A program made the translations under genes and the position numbers. 27,482 bases of DNA from assembly GCF_000330505.1 (NCBI RefSeq), contig NW_004440352.1:35692-63173 (forward strand), read 5' to 3'. Positions 9,778-19,767 of the stretch are shown here, one piece after another. Positions within the stretch are counted from its first letter, which is position 1. The number at the start of each line of letters is the position of its first letter. The notes under the pieces were generated by a model. That model worked only from the letters and a program-made list of their open reading frames with translations, searched no databases and was not told the DNA's origin. The DNA is from Entamoeba invadens IP1. Taxonomy: Eukaryota > Evosea > Mastigamoebida > Endamoebidae.

Positions 9778-10139
9778 AAACATCAGACAATTAACAGACA
9801 TCGTGCTGCAGCAATTGGAGGAGTTTATGATGCAATAAACTTGGAAATTGAAACGAAACACTTGGAAACTCGACACGAAAGAGAACGTGTATATATTAAT
9901 ACAAAAACCACAAATCCACTTTTTGATAAAATTGATGGTGTGGTATTCATAGAATTGATACAAAATGCATTTTTTGTTGTTTCAGAACAAAATTGTACCA
10001 ATTATCACCTTCACATGTTGAAGTTGCTTTTTGTTGTACTCCTGAAATAACACTAGAAAACGACAATTAATTTACACGCAATGTTGAGATAACCGATCCT
10101 GTATTATCTGCAATTATTGATTCCTATTGTGATAATTGA
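9778..10139 (+). pseudogene. Decayed protein gene, family not recognised
   Basis: An open frame from 9778 reads HRAAAIGGVYDAINLEIETK, then RHERERVYINTKTTNPLFDK and IDGVVFIELIQNAFFVVSEQ. At about 9990 coding character moves to another frame, KLYQLSPSHVEVAFCCTPEI then TLENDN, a TAA, and FTRNVEITDPVLSAIIDSYC ending at TGA 10137-10139. One frameshift and one stop therefore separate three well-behaved segments, and the segments are continuous in sense. No ATG is visible at the left end, where a stop lies at 9775-9777, so the 5' part is missing or is an upstream exon. I do not recognise the family. The charged middle and hydrophobic strand suggest a soluble protein. Confidence 0.45.
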
Positions 10140-10508
10140 TTATTTTTCGAAATTACAATTACAATTTTTTATTACCAAACTTTTTAATGAATTGTGTTTT
10201 GCTTTTTAGGACAAAAATGGGGGTTTTTAATATGTTAGTTTTAAGCTTACTAACAATAATTATTATTATAAATTAAAATTTAAACACAAAACATTGTAAA
10301 ACATAATTTAGAGTGACCATATTATTTGTATCATCCATCTCATTAAATAAAAATTTGTGTAGCATTATTTATATTAGTACACACTGTATTATTACAATTA
10401 ATTTATATTTTAAAATAATATTAATTAAAATTTTATAATTGTATATATATAATGAGTAAATTTTAGTTCTATATTTAGTTTAAATTGACACAAAAATGTG
10501 TTAAAATA
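10140..10508. other. AT-rich intergenic stretch upstream of the BspA-like gene
   Basis: No gene is seen. The stretch holds A/T runs between the preceding pseudogene and the promoter-like box of the next gene. Confidence 0.45.
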
Positions 10509-10517
10509 TATTTAAAC
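10509..10517 (+). promoter_or_regulatory. TATA-like core promoter element (TATTTAAAC)
   Basis: TATTTAAAC matches the Entamoeba TATA-type consensus GTATTTAAA(G/C) except for the first base. It sits about 25-33 bases before the ATG at 10542, which fits the very short 5' leaders known in this genus. Its survival upstream of a broken gene suggests recent inactivation. Confidence 0.45.
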
Positions 10518-10541
10518 AGAAATTATAACGTTATAATCAAA

Positions 10542-11731
10542 ATGTCCAAGCTTGATGGTTATCACATCATGGTAATCTCAAAATAACTTAAGACCATCAA
10601 GGACTTTATCAATCTTGAATTTGTGTGCAAAAAGTTTAAAGGTAATATTGAGAAGTACCATTATAACCCAAATCCATTAAATAATATAACAGAGAAATAC
10701 TTCCCAAATATCGAGACACTTCAATTGTGGAGCACTCGCGATGAAAATTTTGGCAACGGATTTGTTGTCAATATAGAATCAAAAGATGATGAATATAGAG
10801 CAATTTCAGACGTGAACAATATGAAAAAATCAACGAAGATATAGTAACTGTTTTGGAAAAAACGTTTTATCAGATAATTGTGTGGTTCACTCTTTACAAA
10901 AACAAAGATCGCAACTTTGTATTTAAATGTGTGACTTACACAAAATACAACAGACATAAATATGGCAGTAACATCCCATTAACAGTAACAGCAATTGGAG
11001 ATGGCTGTTTTGATAAATGTGAAACATTGGAAAGTTTCACAATCCCATCAAATGTGAACTCAATTGGAAGATTTTGTTTTCGTGATTGCAGCAGTCTTAG
11101 TAATGTGATGATACCTTCAATAATAACATCACTTGGTAGTTTGTGTTTCAGTGAGTGTACCAGTCTAAGCAGTGTGGTAATACCATTTTGTGTACCATTA
11201 TTTGGTTATCACTGTTTTTGTTGGTGTAGCAGTCTAAGTAGTATTACAATACCAACGAGTGTGACATCGCTTGGTGGAGAATGTTTCCTTGGGTGCACAA
11301 GTTTGATAAGTGTGGATATTCCATCAAGTGTGTCATTCATTGCATATAGATGTTTTGGAGAATGTTACAGTCTAACCAGTGTGACAATACCATCTAGTGT
11401 GTCGTCGCTTGAAAAGGGATGTTTTGATGAATGTGAAAAACTAAGTGGTGTGACTATCCCATCGAGTGTGATATCACTTGATGATTTTTGTTTCTGTTGT
11501 TGTAGAAGTTTAAGTGATGTGACTATACCATCTAGTTTGTCATTACTTCCTTATAATTGTTTTGAAAAATGTGACAATCTAAGTAGTGTGATAATACCAT
11601 CAAGTGTTACATCAATTAAGAGTGATTGTTTTGTTGAATGCCCTCGTCTTAGCAGTTTAACTATACCAAGAAGTGTTCAAAATTTTAATGATCATTGGTA
11701 TTCATCAAACACAATTATTCATTACGAGTAA
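10542..11731 (+). pseudogene. BspA-like leucine-rich-repeat protein gene, inactivated by one stop and one frameshift
   Basis: BspA-like LRR proteins form a large Entamoeba family, some surface-exposed. The ATG at 10542 opens with SKLDGYHIM, the usual start of the family, then meets TAA at codon 15 (10584-10586) where the family has an aromatic residue before the KTIKDFINLEFVCKKFKGN block. The frame continues to about 10800. Near 10790-10815 it must shift into the frame of RREQYEKINEDIVTVLEKTF. From about 10970 ten consecutive 23-residue repeats follow, each of the type P-S-S-V-x-S-L-x-x-x-C-F-x-x-C-x-x-L-x-x-V-x-I. The gene ends after HYE at TAA 11729-11731. The repeat part is fully open, so only the two 5' lesions separate this from a working gene. 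No signal peptide or membrane anchor is visible. Two base-calling errors cannot be excluded. Confidence 0.8.
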
Positions 11732-11876
11732 GACTAATAATCAAGTTTCTTTTAAATTGTGATTAAATATTATTATTTTAAATTAATAAATTTGAAAAAA
11801 TATATTTAAAAATATGTATTTTAACATCACAAAAAGTAATAGATCAAAAAATGGAAAAAGACTCGAGCTAGTCGTA

Positions 11877-13080
11877 AAACGTTGTCTCGTCGCCAACATT
11901 GTCATGGGATTTTTGGTCAATGAAAATTGGAAAATATCGGGATCATGTTCGAATAATAAAAATATCGTCGTTTCAGTTTTTTTCCCAAAATTTTCTTATT
12001 TTTTCAATTTTTACCTAATTCCTGGGGTTTTAACAATTATTTGTGTTTAACCGGCCGACAAGGATATAGTTCGTAAAAACAAACCAAATTTCGAAATCTC
12101 GGCAATTTGCCACATAGTTTTACCAATCATGACACAATTTTCTTATTTTAATACAAATTTTTTACCATTAAAATGAACTCTTTTTATGTTGTATTATTTT
12201 TCTTATTGTGTTATTTCTTTTTTTTGTTCATCTTTTCCCGACTTTTTGGTGTTTTTATTGTGATTTTTATTTTTTTTGTCAAACACTAATTTCGTTTGAT
12301 GCATTTGAAAATTAAATAGGGTACAAAATTATAGTTTTACAATATAGTTTATCAATGATTAAATACATTATTTTAATAGTAAATTTAACTATTTAAGTAA
12401 TCTATTTAAAATCAACAAAAAATCATTCTCAAAAATAATAATAAAGTTACTATACAATTAGTCGACTTACTTTTTGCTTTATGTTCAATTATTTGTAAGA
12501 AAATAATTATTTGTTTTGGTAATATTCGCGAGAATTGATTATTATTTTCGAGACAACCAGAAATCAATTCATAACAACGCCTTTTGCTCAGATAACGCAT
12601 TTAATGAACACCGACGGCTTTCCAAGTACACGCATCCGTTTAAAGCACTTAGACTTATATGGTTTTATATTTATAATATAATATGGTTATTTTGTGGCTA
12701 CTTTTTCTTTTTTTATCATATTATTATAATTATTTATAATTTGTTTTTATTATTTAACTTTTACTATTCGAATTGTTTTATTAACCATATTATAAACCAT
12801 TAAATTAATACTGGCACCCATTATTTTTCTTTTTCTGTGTTTTATTGATCTGAAATAAATATTATCAGTCAATTGGGTCTTCGAACGAAAGAAGTGTTTT
12901 TTTCTTTTAAAAGAAAAAAAATATCGAAATTTTGGATCGTCATGTGTTCTATTTAAGTGATTGTTTTGTTTATTTTTAGAAAGGGGGTAATGAAATGGTT
13001 CGTAAAAACGAACCATGTCCTTGTTGCCGGCACAGAGGTGTCTGTGTCGGCCGGTTAAATTAATAAAAAGAACAACGTTT
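11877..13080. mobile_element. MITE copy A (about 196 bp) split by insertion of a TTAA element
   Basis: The left part, 11877-12046, starts AAACGTTGTCT after TA (11875-11876). It aligns along its length with MITE copy B at 22243-22408, through shared blocks such as TTTTTxCCTAATTCC and CAATTATTT. The right part, 13059-13080, reads ATTAATAAAAAGAACAACG then TTT, followed by TA (13081-13082). It matches the right end of copy B, CAATAAGACAACGTTT. Removing the inserted element and one TTAA restores a contiguous copy with 10-bp inverted ends and a TA duplication. A 78-codon frame at 11814-12050 crossing this repeat is therefore not a gene. Confidence 0.7.
12047..13058. mobile_element. Non-autonomous TTAA-flanked (piggyBac-like) element, 1004 bp
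   Basis: TTAA (12047-12050) is followed by CCGGCCGACA. At the right, TGTCGGCCGG is followed by TTAA (13055-13058). The 10-bp terminal inverted repeats are perfect. Subterminal sequence CAAGGATATAGTTCGTAAA at the left is matched in inverted orientation by GGTTCGTAAAAACGAACC ATGTCCTTG at the right. At the right end an extra hairpin (CCGGCACAGA/TCTGTGTCGG) lies between the two. TTAA duplication is diagnostic of piggyBac-type transposition. The interior has no transposase; two frames near 12516-12650 and its complement are unremarkable. It sits inside MITE copy A. Confidence 0.7.
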
Positions 13081-13363
13081 TAGAACAAACTCAATTGTGA
13101 AAATATCCAGAATAAATTAACAACAAAGATAAAAATAAATAAAATGAATTAGAAAAAAAATTAACAATAGGAAGGAGGAACTGGAAAAAATAATAAAAAT
13201 TATTAGGATTTGAATTTACATCCACTTTTTTAATTATGAAAAAAACAGATGTTGATTAAACATAACTAACATAAAAATTCTTTATTTAATGTTAATAATA
13301 TTTTATCAATAATATAATATAATATTAATTGACAAAAAAATCAATTATAACCAAACTAATTAA

Positions 13364-14192
13364 CTAAACCAAATTGATAAGATCAATAAATAATTCTGAC
13401 TTCAATAAAGAACACTCCTTTGAATACTCAGAATAATTTAGAAAACACCCGTCTAAACAATGAAGCTGATTGTTTGGACACTTTTGTTCATGTAAATAGA
13501 ACTAAATTTAAATATTGTTTGCTAAAATACCGCATTTGTTCAAAGCTTTTTGTAGTGTATAAGTAGCCCCACAAGTGTGGAAGCGTATGTGTTTTCTATT
13601 GTCATAATCGAATTCACAGCCAAAAAATTCAAGTGTTTTATATGTGCATTAAAAATAGAACAAGCTGATTTTTGTTTAATTCTCTGTGATAATTGACTCT
13701 AACTTTATCAACGTGAAAATTAAGGTATTTTTTGTTTTTATCACCATAAAATTCGTCACAAAATGGACAATAATGAAGACGCTTTAAATCTCTATCTCGA
13801 GTCGAAAACCAATCCAAAACTGGTTTAAATGTCATACTTGACTTAAACATATTAGCCTGAGGATCGTCATTTAAAGATACATTGGCATTGCTTCACAATT
13901 TGTCTAAGCATGAAATAATCTTATTTTTTTATTAAAAAAATATATGAATCATTCCTTAACCATACGAAGTGAAAACTGGATATTTTTTATCCTTGTTTTT
14001 TATCTTAAAATAACTCACTTTTTTTAATTTTGTATTTGAACAAAGAAGATTTTTAATTAAAAACGGCGTGTCACAAATTAATTTAAAAAATGAAAACCCG
14101 ATAAAAATCGAAGCGCTCTTATTATAATTTATGTGTATGTCTTGTAACAGCAAGTATTGACCAATTTTGAACACATGGAAAATAGAAAACAT
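13364..14192 (-). pseudogene. Decayed Cys/His-rich (possibly zinc-binding) protein gene
   Basis: From ATG 14192 one frame reads FKIGQYLLLQDIHINYNKSA and later NKDKKYPVFTSYG, then a stop at 13956. The same frame resumes after more stops with SLNDDPQANMFKSSMTFKP and HYCPFCDEFYGDKNKKYLNF, followed by HVDKVRVNYH. This gives a C-x2-C plus two His layout resembling a C2H2-type finger. After a shift near 13650 another frame gives FFGCEFDYDNRKHIRFHTCG and LQKALNKCGILANNI. Two close stops later the same frame gives EQKCPNNQLHCLDGCFLNYS and ELFIDLINLV, ending at TAG 13364-13366. Frame agreement across about 830 bases supports a single former gene of about 275 residues. The role is unknown; a zinc-binding regulator is only one possibility. 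It is convergent with nothing and lies tail-to-head with the TMK gene upstream. Confidence 0.5.
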
Positions 14193-14446
14193 GGTTCTGT
14201 AAAGACCATTAAGTAACGCGAAAACTTATTGATTTTGTGTTTATGAATTTGTTTTTAATTATTCTAAAAATAGATAAAATATATATAAAATTTATCCAGT
14301 TTTCACTCTCCCACAAAAAAGTTGATTCAGTTGACTTACTAAGGTTAACTTGCACACATTAGGAATCAACTTTACATAATAAATTTGAAAAATTTTATAT
14401 TTTGTTTGTTTTTTTATAAATGATAATAATATGTGTCTATATTCAG

Positions 14447-17400
14447 TTATTTTATACTCATCATATTGTTGATATTCGTAACAACTGTTTGGATATCAGT
14501 ACGTTCTTTTAGATTTTGTTTCCAACAGTTTTGAATAATTTCGAATAAACTGTTTGGGATGTTGTTGATGTTTTCAACACGTTTACCAGCTGTTACGAAC
14601 TCAGCTATTTTCCACGAGTATTTAAATATGTTTTTAGGATATATTTCACACCACCCAAACACTTCATACATTGTCACAGCAAACGAGTAAATATCCGCTT
14701 CTTTCTTGTATTTTTCTTGTTTTAATACTTCAGGTGCCATATAAATTGGAGTCCCAATACCCTTTGTAAAAGTCATGTTAGTCATCATCATATTAATATT
14801 TCTTGCACTTCCAAAGTCAGTTAGTTTTGCATTTACTTTATCTCTTGAATTGAGTGAAAACACAAGAATGTTGTCTGGTTTGATGTCTCTGTGTAATATC
14901 CCATTTTCATGTAAATATAAAATCCCATTTGCTGCACCTTTTGTAATTTTGATTCGAATTTTCATGTCAATTTCACTTGAACTTTTGTGTTTCATCAAAT
15001 CCTGGCAACTCCCAAATTGAGCAAATTCAGTGACCATACAAACTTTGTTTGGTATGAACACAGCACCATAGAAATGGACGATATACTCACTTCTGAATTT
15101 GTCCAACATGTCTACTTCTTTTTCAAACTCTTCGATAGATTCGTCATCAAAGTTAAATTGTTTCATCTTTTTAATAGCGACAACATTTCCTCTGTAACTC
15201 CCTTTGTAAACAACTCCAAAAGAGCCTTCCCCAAGTTTCTTATCTTCCACAATCTCGTGGTAATCAAGTTTAGTTGACATCATTGTTTTTGCTGTCACAT
15301 TAACCGTGTTGTACGTGTCAACTCCACTTGACAAGTTCTTGGAAATCAAAGTAATTTGACTTGTGATGTTTGATGAGTAATTTGGTGTTAAATATATCGA
15401 AAATTCACATGCAACCCCCTTCTTCAAAATCACAATGTCTGGCTCAATTCTGAGTTGATAACTCTCTTCGTCTGATTTTGACGATATTTGAATTTTCAAT
15501 GTTTTGGACGTCGTATTACCAACACACAGAAGTTCGCAACTTTCTTTGCCAACTGGTATTTCATCACACTTGGTGTTAAATATCAACTCAGTTTTGTTGA
15601 TACAAACGCCGCCTTGTAATGAAGTAAATGTAATATTTGACATTTTCATGTTGAACAGAGTTGTTGTCTTCTCTTTTTTCTTCATTTCAATATTTTTGAT
15701 AACAATTTTAATTATGATAAATAGAATAGTTGTGATTAAAATGATTAATAATATACACACAACGACTATCACAACTATCATCCACCACACAGCTTTTATA
15801 TTGCAAAAGGTGCCATTTGCACTTGGAGTGTGCCAAAACGAGCATTTGGTGCATTTTGAATGACCAACTTCTTTGCAATTTGTTATCAATGAAATATCAA
15901 CACATTGTGAGTCAACTAAAACTTCATTTGTATCGCATGAAGTACACATGTCTGTTGTTTGTGAACATGTTGAACAAGTTGCACCACACTTCTCACACTC
16001 GTTTGTGTTGACTGTGAAATACCCATCAGAACACTTGGCACATCCATTTTGTGTTGTTTTTAGTTGACAGCCAACAATATCGCTTTGTGGTCTGCATTTG
16101 TTATTTGATGTTCTATAATTTGTTAAGTTGCAAGTCAAACAACTTTCTCTGTTGTTGCAAGTCCCACATTTGACATCGCATCTTTCACAAGACAACTCAC
16201 TTCTGTAATACCCATCAACACATTTAACACACCCACCTGATGGTATAAACTGTGTGCAAATACCATCCAAGTCGTTGTTTGTAATACACTTGTGGTCACT
16301 CAAAAACATCCCATCTTTGCACGAGAGACAAAATGTTGAATTTGAGATGCAGGTGTCACAGTTACCATCACAACTCACACAGTTACCAAATAATAAATAG
16401 TATTTGTCGTCACACCTCACACACCCATGTTGTGTTGTTTCTTTACATTTATATTGTGTGTTATCTCCATTGTTTTGCATGCAATTTCCATTGTCATCTA
16501 TCATGTAATTGTTAAAACATTCAACACATTTATTATTGAGTGTAAACGCACAATTATCTTGTGTTGCAGAACACCTCCCATTCTGTTCCATCTCTTCATT
16601 GTTTTTGCAAGTTGTCGATTCACAACTTCCACTCTCTGTGATTTTATAAGTTGTTGAACATTTCATTGGCTTCTCAACATCACATTTCATCCAATTTGTA
16701 TTTCTACTCGAGCAATTTTTGCACTCAGAGTTATCAATGTAATACCCATTTTTACAGTAAATGATGTTGTTGTAAACATAATTTGATTCTGTTTTTGTTT
16801 GGAAACAATTTCCATCGTTTTGAATATAATAGCCATCATTACATATAATACACCTGTTGTTTTCACATGTTATACAGTTGACATCACCGCATGTGTCACA
16901 ATTAGTGTCGAGTTCTCCGTTGTGGCATTTTATACAATTGGCACCATTTGTTGCTTTGCAGTTTTCGTTTGTTGTGCATCGCCCATTATCAATAAAATAA
17001 CCATTTTCACATCTGATACACACATCTTCATTACCAATGTTACAATAATTATAACTTTGTATGCATTTGTTGTCAGCACTCATCAGATATCCATTTTCAC
17101 ATTCGACACAATAATTTTCTGAGTTGAATGTTTTACAGTTTAGAGCTAAACCAACACACATGCCATCAACAAGTCTTGTGTTTGAATTGCATTTAATACA
17201 AACAGTTTTTGACATAAAACTTTCCATCAAAATGCAATTTGAATTCATTGAGTTTTCGATTGTTTCATTTTCAAAATACAACACAACGACATCATTTGTT
17301 TTCAGTATATCATTGTGTGTAAGTTGGTGGACCTTTTCAACCTTTTTTCCAAATGTTACAAAACATTTTACATTCAACACAATATTATCAATGATTCCTT

Positions 17401-18517
17401 CCACATCCAATTTTATTTCTGTAATATCACTTGATATTTCAACGTTAAAATTTAAGTTTTGAGATATACTCAAAGTGTGTGTTGTCGAATTGAAATTCAG
17501 AGAATATGAATTTTGTGTAATACCTTCTATTACAGTCAATGTCCCAAATGAAAATTGGATTATCTCGTCTTTATACAGCGATGTTATATTTACACAGATA
17601 TCATCATTGATTTGAATTTCTTTGATTATATCTGCATTAGTTATATCAACACTTTTTTCTATCACGAGAATTGTGTCTGGCATTTCAACAAGTTGAAAAT
17701 TAAAATTTGAAATGTTTTGATTGAGATATAAATAGCAATTTGTTTTTGAGTCGTCACATGGGCAGTGTGGATAGTAAAACACATAATTTTTATTTCCATT
17801 GTATTCTGTTTGGTAATTATATTGATTTAAAGTACATGTCACTGTGTTATCAAAAATAGTTTTTATTGGACAGAATCTCATAAGTTTCCCATTTGATAAG
17901 AGACGTGCTACACCTTCTATAAAAGTGTGAGGAAAGTCTTCTGTGGTCAAGTGAGTGCTGTAATTGTCAAAATTCAAACAACTTGTATTGCTCATTGACA
18001 ACACGTCAAAACAATTTAAATTGTTGATTGGATTTCTTATATCAAAATTTTTATAATCTTTGTACAAATGAAGTCTATCGGATTGCCATAATACAATAGG
18101 CGGCTTGTCAAGTTGTGGATTTTCAATCGTTAAATGATCACCTATTGAAAACTGACCGAAAACTTGAATTGTTGCATTTTCTTCTACAATTAGATCAATG
18201 TCTGAGTGAAAATATCCATTGAAAACAACACTTGTGTTTTCAGTTATATAAAATAATTGCAGTGCGTTTATCCAACTGTTGGAATAAATGGTTATTTCAT
18301 TTAAAGATGAAAATACAAGTGATTTCCATTGAAGTGCGGATGTGGATGTGAATGTAAAATCATAACTAAAAAAAACAGAAGTATTAAACCAAGTATTTTG
18401 ATTACAATATAATCCATTTTCTGATTTAAAACCTTCACTTTGATTATACCCAACTGGATAACAATTGAATTCATAAGAATTAACAAGATATATTACATAT
18501 AACATGATAATAATCAT
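14447..18517 (-). CDS. Transmembrane receptor kinase of the Entamoeba TMK family (CXXC-rich ectodomain)
   Basis: TMKs are surface receptor-like Ser/Thr or dual-specificity kinases thought to sense the environment and regulate growth, adhesion and phagocytosis. The 1356-residue protein starts with a short hydrophobic signal segment (residues 1-14; Met5 is an alternative start). A Cys-poor beta-rich ectodomain with many N-glycosylation sequons follows to about 435. Residues 435-905 contain about twenty CXXC pairs (CVRC, CDTC, CLSC and similar) in furin/EGF-like spacing. A transmembrane helix lies at about 910-937 (VVIVVVCILLIILITTILFI). A beta-sandwich linker (about 950-1075) precedes the kinase domain (about 1090-1352). 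All kinase landmarks are present: LGEGSFG loop from 1095, VAIK Lys1116, HRDIKPDN with Asp1211, DFG with Asp1234, and YMAPE. The gene is uninterrupted. A TATTTAAAC box lies on the minus strand at 18589-18597, about 75 bases upstream. Confidence 0.95.
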   Translation of the reverse strand: MIIIMLYVIYLVNSYEFNCYPVGYNQSEGFKSENGLYCNQNTWFNTSVFFSYDFTFTSTSALQWKSLVFSSLNEITIYSNSWINALQLFYITENTSVVFNGYFHSDIDLIVEENATIQVFGQFSIGDHLTIENPQLDKPPIVLWQSDRLHLYKDYKNFDIRNPINNLNCFDVLSMSNTSCLNFDNYSTHLTTEDFPHTFIEGVARLLSNGKLMRFCPIKTIFDNTVTCTLNQYNYQTEYNGNKNYVFYYPHCPCDDSKTNCYLYLNQNISNFNFQLVEMPDTILVIEKSVDITNADIIKEIQINDDICVNITSLYKDEIIQFSFGTLTVIEGITQNSYSLNFNSTTHTLSISQNLNFNVEISSDITEIKLDVEGIIDNIVLNVKCFVTFGKKVEKVHQLTHNDILKTNDVVVLYFENETIENSMNSNCILMESFMSKTVCIKCNSNTRLVDGMCVGLALNCKTFNSENYCVECENGYLMSADNKCIQSYNYCNIGNEDVCIRCENGYFIDNGRCTTNENCKATNGANCIKCHNGELDTNCDTCGDVNCITCENNRCIICNDGYYIQNDGNCFQTKTESNYVYNNIIYCKNGYYIDNSECKNCSSRNTNWMKCDVEKPMKCSTTYKITESGSCESTTCKNNEEMEQNGRCSATQDNCAFTLNNKCVECFNNYMIDDNGNCMQNNGDNTQYKCKETTQHGCVRCDDKYYLLFGNCVSCDGNCDTCISNSTFCLSCKDGMFLSDHKCITNNDLDGICTQFIPSGGCVKCVDGYYRSELSCERCDVKCGTCNNRESCLTCNLTNYRTSNNKCRPQSDIVGCQLKTTQNGCAKCSDGYFTVNTNECEKCGATCSTCSQTTDMCTSCDTNEVLVDSQCVDISLITNCKEVGHSKCTKCSFWHTPSANGTFCNIKAVWWMIVVIVVVCILLIILITTILFIIIKIVIKNIEMKKKEKTTTLFNMKMSNITFTSLQGGVCINKTELIFNTKCDEIPVGKESCELLCVGNTTSKTLKIQISSKSDEESYQLRIEPDIVILKKGVACEFSIYLTPNYSSNITSQITLISKNLSSGVDTYNTVNVTAKTMMSTKLDYHEIVEDKKLGEGSFGVVYKGSYRGNVVAIKKMKQFNFDDESIEEFEKEVDMLDKFRSEYIVHFYGAVFIPNKVCMVTEFAQFGSCQDLMKHKSSSEIDMKIRIKITKGAANGILYLHENGILHRDIKPDNILVFSLNSRDKVNAKLTDFGSARNINMMMTNMTFTKGIGTPIYMAPEVLKQEKYKKEADIYSFAVTMYEVFGWCEIYPKNIFKYSWKIAEFVTAGKRVENINNIPNSLFEIIQNCWKQNLKERTDIQTVVTNINNMMSIK

Positions 18518-19061
18518 TATATTATTATAAATTTTAAGATCCGCTTCATATAAATAAAACGTGCAAACACATGGTTTAGTCTGAGTCGGTTTAAATATTT
18601 TTTTAATTCGAAAATAATAATTAATTCAAATATTTATTATTACAAAGTCGTTATTTGATAATAGAGATTTAAACCAAAAAATAATTACGATGTTTTAAAA
18701 ATAATAAGAGACATCAAAAAAATATTTTACAATGTTATCACTGTTTAATATATTATTTATTTTTTTTGAAGTAAATCAAATATATTATTGTTAGTAATTT
18801 CAAAATATGTAAACACTTGAAATTTTTATGTTTTTTGATGTAATAAAAATTATCATTTTAATTACAGTTTAAACACATAATATCATAAATTATAAATAAC
18901 ATTCGTAAATTGTTTTTAATTATTTATAAATACTTCGAAAAGTTCAAACTTCACTTTTCACAGTGAATTACACGTGTTTTATTTTAAGATTGGATTTATC
19001 TATTTTTTTTAATAAATTGTATTTTCATAATTAGTAACTTATATTTATTAAAAAAGTGTTA
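18518..19061. other. 5' flank of the TMK gene; no gene
   Basis: The stretch is AT-rich. It holds TATTTAAAC (minus strand, 18589-18597), a possible core promoter box for the kinase though farther from the ATG than usual. Otherwise there are A/T runs up to the TA at 19060-19061 that flanks the pogo-like transposon. Confidence 0.45.
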
Positions 19062-19095
19062 GAGTCATTCAAACAACGTTGTCCTTTCTCCAAAC
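19062..19095 (+). repeat. Left terminal inverted repeat of the pogo-like transposon
   Basis: It starts GAGTCATTCAAACAACG and contains the 10-bp palindrome ACAACGTTGT; it ends CTCCAAAC. The motif CAAACGTTGTCC repeats directly just inside (19091-19102). Confidence 0.85.
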
Positions 19096-19767
19096 GTTGT
19101 CCCCTTCGATTTTTTCGATGCATTTTCTATTTTATTCGAAATGAATTCAAAATAAATTTAAACCCGCCATGCAACAAAATAATTTTTTTGTTTTTTATTT
19201 TAATTTTTTGTTTATTTTTCAAACTCAATAACAAATTAAAACAAAAAAACAATAAATTTCAAGATCATTGTTATTTTTCTGAACAGAAACGTTTTCAGAT
19301 AACCATCGCAAAAGGCTGCGTTTGATTAGAAAGAACTTTAAAGGCGAGAATGTGTTACAAAGAACATAGATAGAATTGTAAATTGGATAGTAAGACCAAA
19401 TTTACGTGTTTCAGGTGTGTATAGCATACCATTGTATTGAAGACTGTTGACAACATTTGAGTGTGGTTATGACACCAATTCTATATGTTAGTTGCTTCTT
19501 GGCTCCTTGTTATTATACATCAAATTACAAACACATAAAGTCTTATGTTTTTGTGTTCGCTAAACCCATTTAAATTTTTACCCTTGTTATAAATTATTAA
19601 CGATTGTTAAATTATAGTTAATATAATTTTAATTAACGAGCATAATATATAAAAAATATCATTGTATTTTTTAATAATTTACAATTGTTTTCATAAAAAA
19701 ATATAAAAAACAATTTATAACTGTGATAACTTGACCCGACGATGACAATATATCTCTATATGATGCT

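Noticed and set aside
11814..12050. 78-codon plus-strand frame after the BspA-like gene
   Set aside because: It crosses the left part of MITE copy A and stops just inside the TTAA element, so it is explained by repeats.
12516..12803. 95-codon plus-strand frame and its complement
   Set aside because: It is inside the TTAA-flanked non-autonomous element; the second half is T-rich hydrophobic filler and no transposase motif is visible.
15504..17462. Several plus-strand frames of 60-119 codons opposite the TMK gene
   Set aside because: They are antisense shadows of the Cys-rich ectodomain, whose regular codon pattern keeps the opposite strand open.
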